34,258 bases of DNA, taken from NCBI GenBank assembly GCA_025355965.1, contig JANXYR010000074.1, positions 1 to 34,258 of the forward strand. The letters are read 5' to 3'. The notes beneath the pieces were generated by a model. That model did no database searches and was not told the DNA's origin. It saw only the letters and a list, made by a program, of their open reading frames with translations. Each line of letters opens with the position of its first letter. Position 1 is the first letter of the stretch. Of this stretch, positions 33,216-34,258 are shown in pieces. The stretch is from Geobacteraceae bacterium (GTDB lineage Bacteria; Desulfobacterota; Desulfuromonadia; Geobacterales; Pseudopelobacteraceae). The translations under genes were made by a program, and so were the position numbers.

Positions 33216-33242
33216 AAAAAAAAGTGAGCCTTGCGTGCTCAC
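33216..33242 (-). terminator. Intrinsic terminator / possible attenuator in front of rimP
   Basis: On the minus strand GTGAGC, loop ACGCAAG, GCTCAC and then eight T. The last T is 18 bp before the rimP ATG. It lies 77 bp beyond the stop of the GspE-like ATPase gene, so it may simply end that gene. The rest of the gap holds possible -10 boxes TATACT (33304-33299) and TACGTA (33275-33270, with TTGCAT 17 bp upstream), both before the terminator. If either is the operon promoter, the hairpin is a leader attenuator. Confidence 0.85.
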
Positions 33243-33319
33243 ATATTGAGTGAACATAAATTGTTCTTCTACGTACCATGCTGATGCGAGAGATGCAAGT
33301 ATATTTTTATCCTAAACGG

Positions 33320-34258
33320 TTATTTTATGCAGACTCTACGCACTTCATGGATATCTGTAAAACCATGAAGCACCTTAAGAATACCATCCTGCTTAAGCGT
33401 GGTCATATCATCACGAGCAGCCTGCTCCCTGATATTGTCAGTGTCTGCGCGGCGCTTGATGAGGCCTTTCAAAACATCCGTACATTCGAGTACTTCATGA
33501 ATACCTAGGCGACCGCGATAGCCGGTATGCCCACATCGATCGCACCCGACAGCCCGAAACATAACGGCATCCGTTATCCCCAGGCCGGTATTGGCGAATT
33601 TGGCTCTGCCGTATTCATCCACCAGCTCTTCATACTCGGCCTCCGACGCATGAAAGCTTTCCTTGCAATCCGTACAAAGCCGACGCGCAAGTCGTTGTGC
33701 CAGAATGCAGACTAGAGAGTCAGAAAAACTATACGGGTCAAGCCCCATTTCAAGCAGGCGCGTAACCGTTTCCGGCGCAGAATTGGTATGAAGTGTTGAA
33801 AAAACCAGGTGTCCGGTCAGTGACGCCTCAACCGCAGTGCTGGCGGTTTCCTCATCTCGCATTTCGCCGACCATGATGACGTCCGGGTCGAGACGGAGAA
33901 ATGAACGCAGCGCCGACGCAAAGGTAAAACCAATACGCGGATTTATCTGTACTTGGCGAAGGCCAGCCTGAGTAATTTCAACCGGATCCTCTGCCGTCCA
34001 GATTTTACGATTTGTCTGATTGATCTGGGCAAGTCCGGAATGAAGAGTGGTTGTCTTACCTGAGCCTGTCGGGCCGACAACCAGAATCAACCCATGAGGC
34101 CGCACCAGTGATTCTTTCAAAACACGCATATTTCGTTCAGTAAGACCAAGATCGTTAAAACCGATTGGATCGCCGCTTGTGAGAACACGGATAACAACAT
34201 CCTCGAGTCCGCCGACCGTCGGCATGGTTGCAACTCGCAGCTCGACATCAAGAGGCCC
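33320..34258 (-). CDS. GspE/PilB-family type II secretion / type IV pilus ATPase (partial, N-terminus off the right edge)
   Basis: The frame is open to the window edge, giving the last 312 residues. It begins in LDVELRVATMPTVGGLEDVV, the usual strand before the core. Walker A is VGPTGSGKTTTLHSG, the Asp box IWTAEDPVE, Walker B DPDVIMVGEMRDEETA and the His box GHLVFSTLHTNSAPETVTRL. The zinc-binding tetracysteine module of GspE/PilB is present (CTDC and CDRC), followed by GYRGRLGIHEVLECTD. Such hexameric ATPases power pseudopilus or pilus assembly at the inner membrane. An internal ATG at 34225 is not the real start. GspE and PilB cannot be told apart without the N-terminus and neighbours. Confidence 0.92.
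   Translation of the reverse strand, partial: GPLDVELRVATMPTVGGLEDVVIRVLTSGDPIGFNDLGLTERNMRVLKESLVRPHGLILVVGPTGSGKTTTLHSGLAQINQTNRKIWTAEDPVEITQAGLRQVQINPRIGFTFASALRSFLRLDPDVIMVGEMRDEETASTAVEASLTGHLVFSTLHTNSAPETVTRLLEMGLDPYSFSDSLVCILAQRLARRLCTDCKESFHASEAEYEELVDEYGRAKFANTGLGITDAVMFRAVGCDRCGHTGYRGRLGIHEVLECTDVLKGLIKRRADTDNIREQAARDDMTTLKQDGILKVLHGFTDIHEVRRVCIK

Noticed and set aside
33198-33257. Upstream start for rimP
   Set aside because: These 20 codons are the terminator hairpin and T-run; RimP similarity begins after MATPKED.
1-34258. CRISPR arrays, tRNA/rRNA genes, prophage or transposase genes
   Set aside because: No regularly spaced repeats, cloverleaf sequences or mobile-element proteins were seen; the only repeat element is the REP pair at 2601-2725.

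Overview
The window looks like chromosomal DNA from a Geobacter-like deltaproteobacterium (Desulfuromonadota/Geobacterales). The reasons are the gene order rimP-nusA-ylxR/L7Ae-infB-rbfA-nrnA-truB-rpsO-pnp, a long MqnL-type UbiD decarboxylase, NrfJ-like OB-fold and DUF4350-type exported proteins, a dCache histidine kinase and a GspE/PilB ATPase. This is a family-level judgement from gene content, not a species call. The DNA is almost fully coding, of intermediate GC, and I see no tRNA, rRNA, phage, transposase or CRISPR array.

Layout. (1) 1-6933, minus strand: a three-gene envelope operon. It comprises a 1201-aa AsmA/YdbH-like inner-membrane-anchored protein, a DUF1318-like lipoprotein, and a large exported beta-propeller plus TPR protein that runs off the left edge. 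An inverted-pair REP-type palindrome sits in frame inside the 5' end of that last gene. (2) 7215-8973, minus: two separate exported proteins, DUF4350-like and double OB-fold. (3) 9382-11832, plus: a REC-GAF regulator whose phospho-acceptor Asp is replaced by Glu, a strong terminator, then a DbpA-type DEAD-box helicase. (4) 11866-16602, minus: ubiD/mqnL, ABC ATPase, ABC-2 permease and an acidic single-pass membrane protein of unknown function. (5) 16746-19247, plus: an orphan sensor histidine kinase. (6) 19261-22477, minus: trpS, scpA, scpB and a MEMO1-family gene, tightly packed. (7) 22559-23023, plus: dut. (8) 23120-33197, minus: the classical transcription/translation/RNA-turnover supercluster rimP, nusA, rnpM-L7Ae, infB, rbfA, nrnA, truB, rpsO, pnp. 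(9) 33320-34258, minus: the C-terminal part of a GspE/PilB secretion ATPase that enters from the right edge.

How the genes work together. The right third is a housekeeping operon coupling elongation control (NusA), initiation (IF-2), 30S maturation (RimP, RbfA, S15), tRNA modification (TruB) and RNA decay (PNPase, NrnA). Hairpins in front of rimP, between infB and rbfA, and between rpsO and pnp suggest regulation at the RNA level. The left end is an envelope module; by analogy with E. coli YdbH-YnbE-YdbL it probably moves lipid between membranes, with a propeller/TPR protein as an extra, undescribed partner. The middle is mixed: menaquinone synthesis linked to a small-molecule exporter, signal transduction, and chromosome segregation (ScpAB).

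The observations I consider most worth following are the REP element fused in frame into an exported protein, the envelope operon with its third component, the Glu-substituted receiver domain, and two intrinsic terminators placed about 20 nt upstream of start codons (dbpA and rimP).
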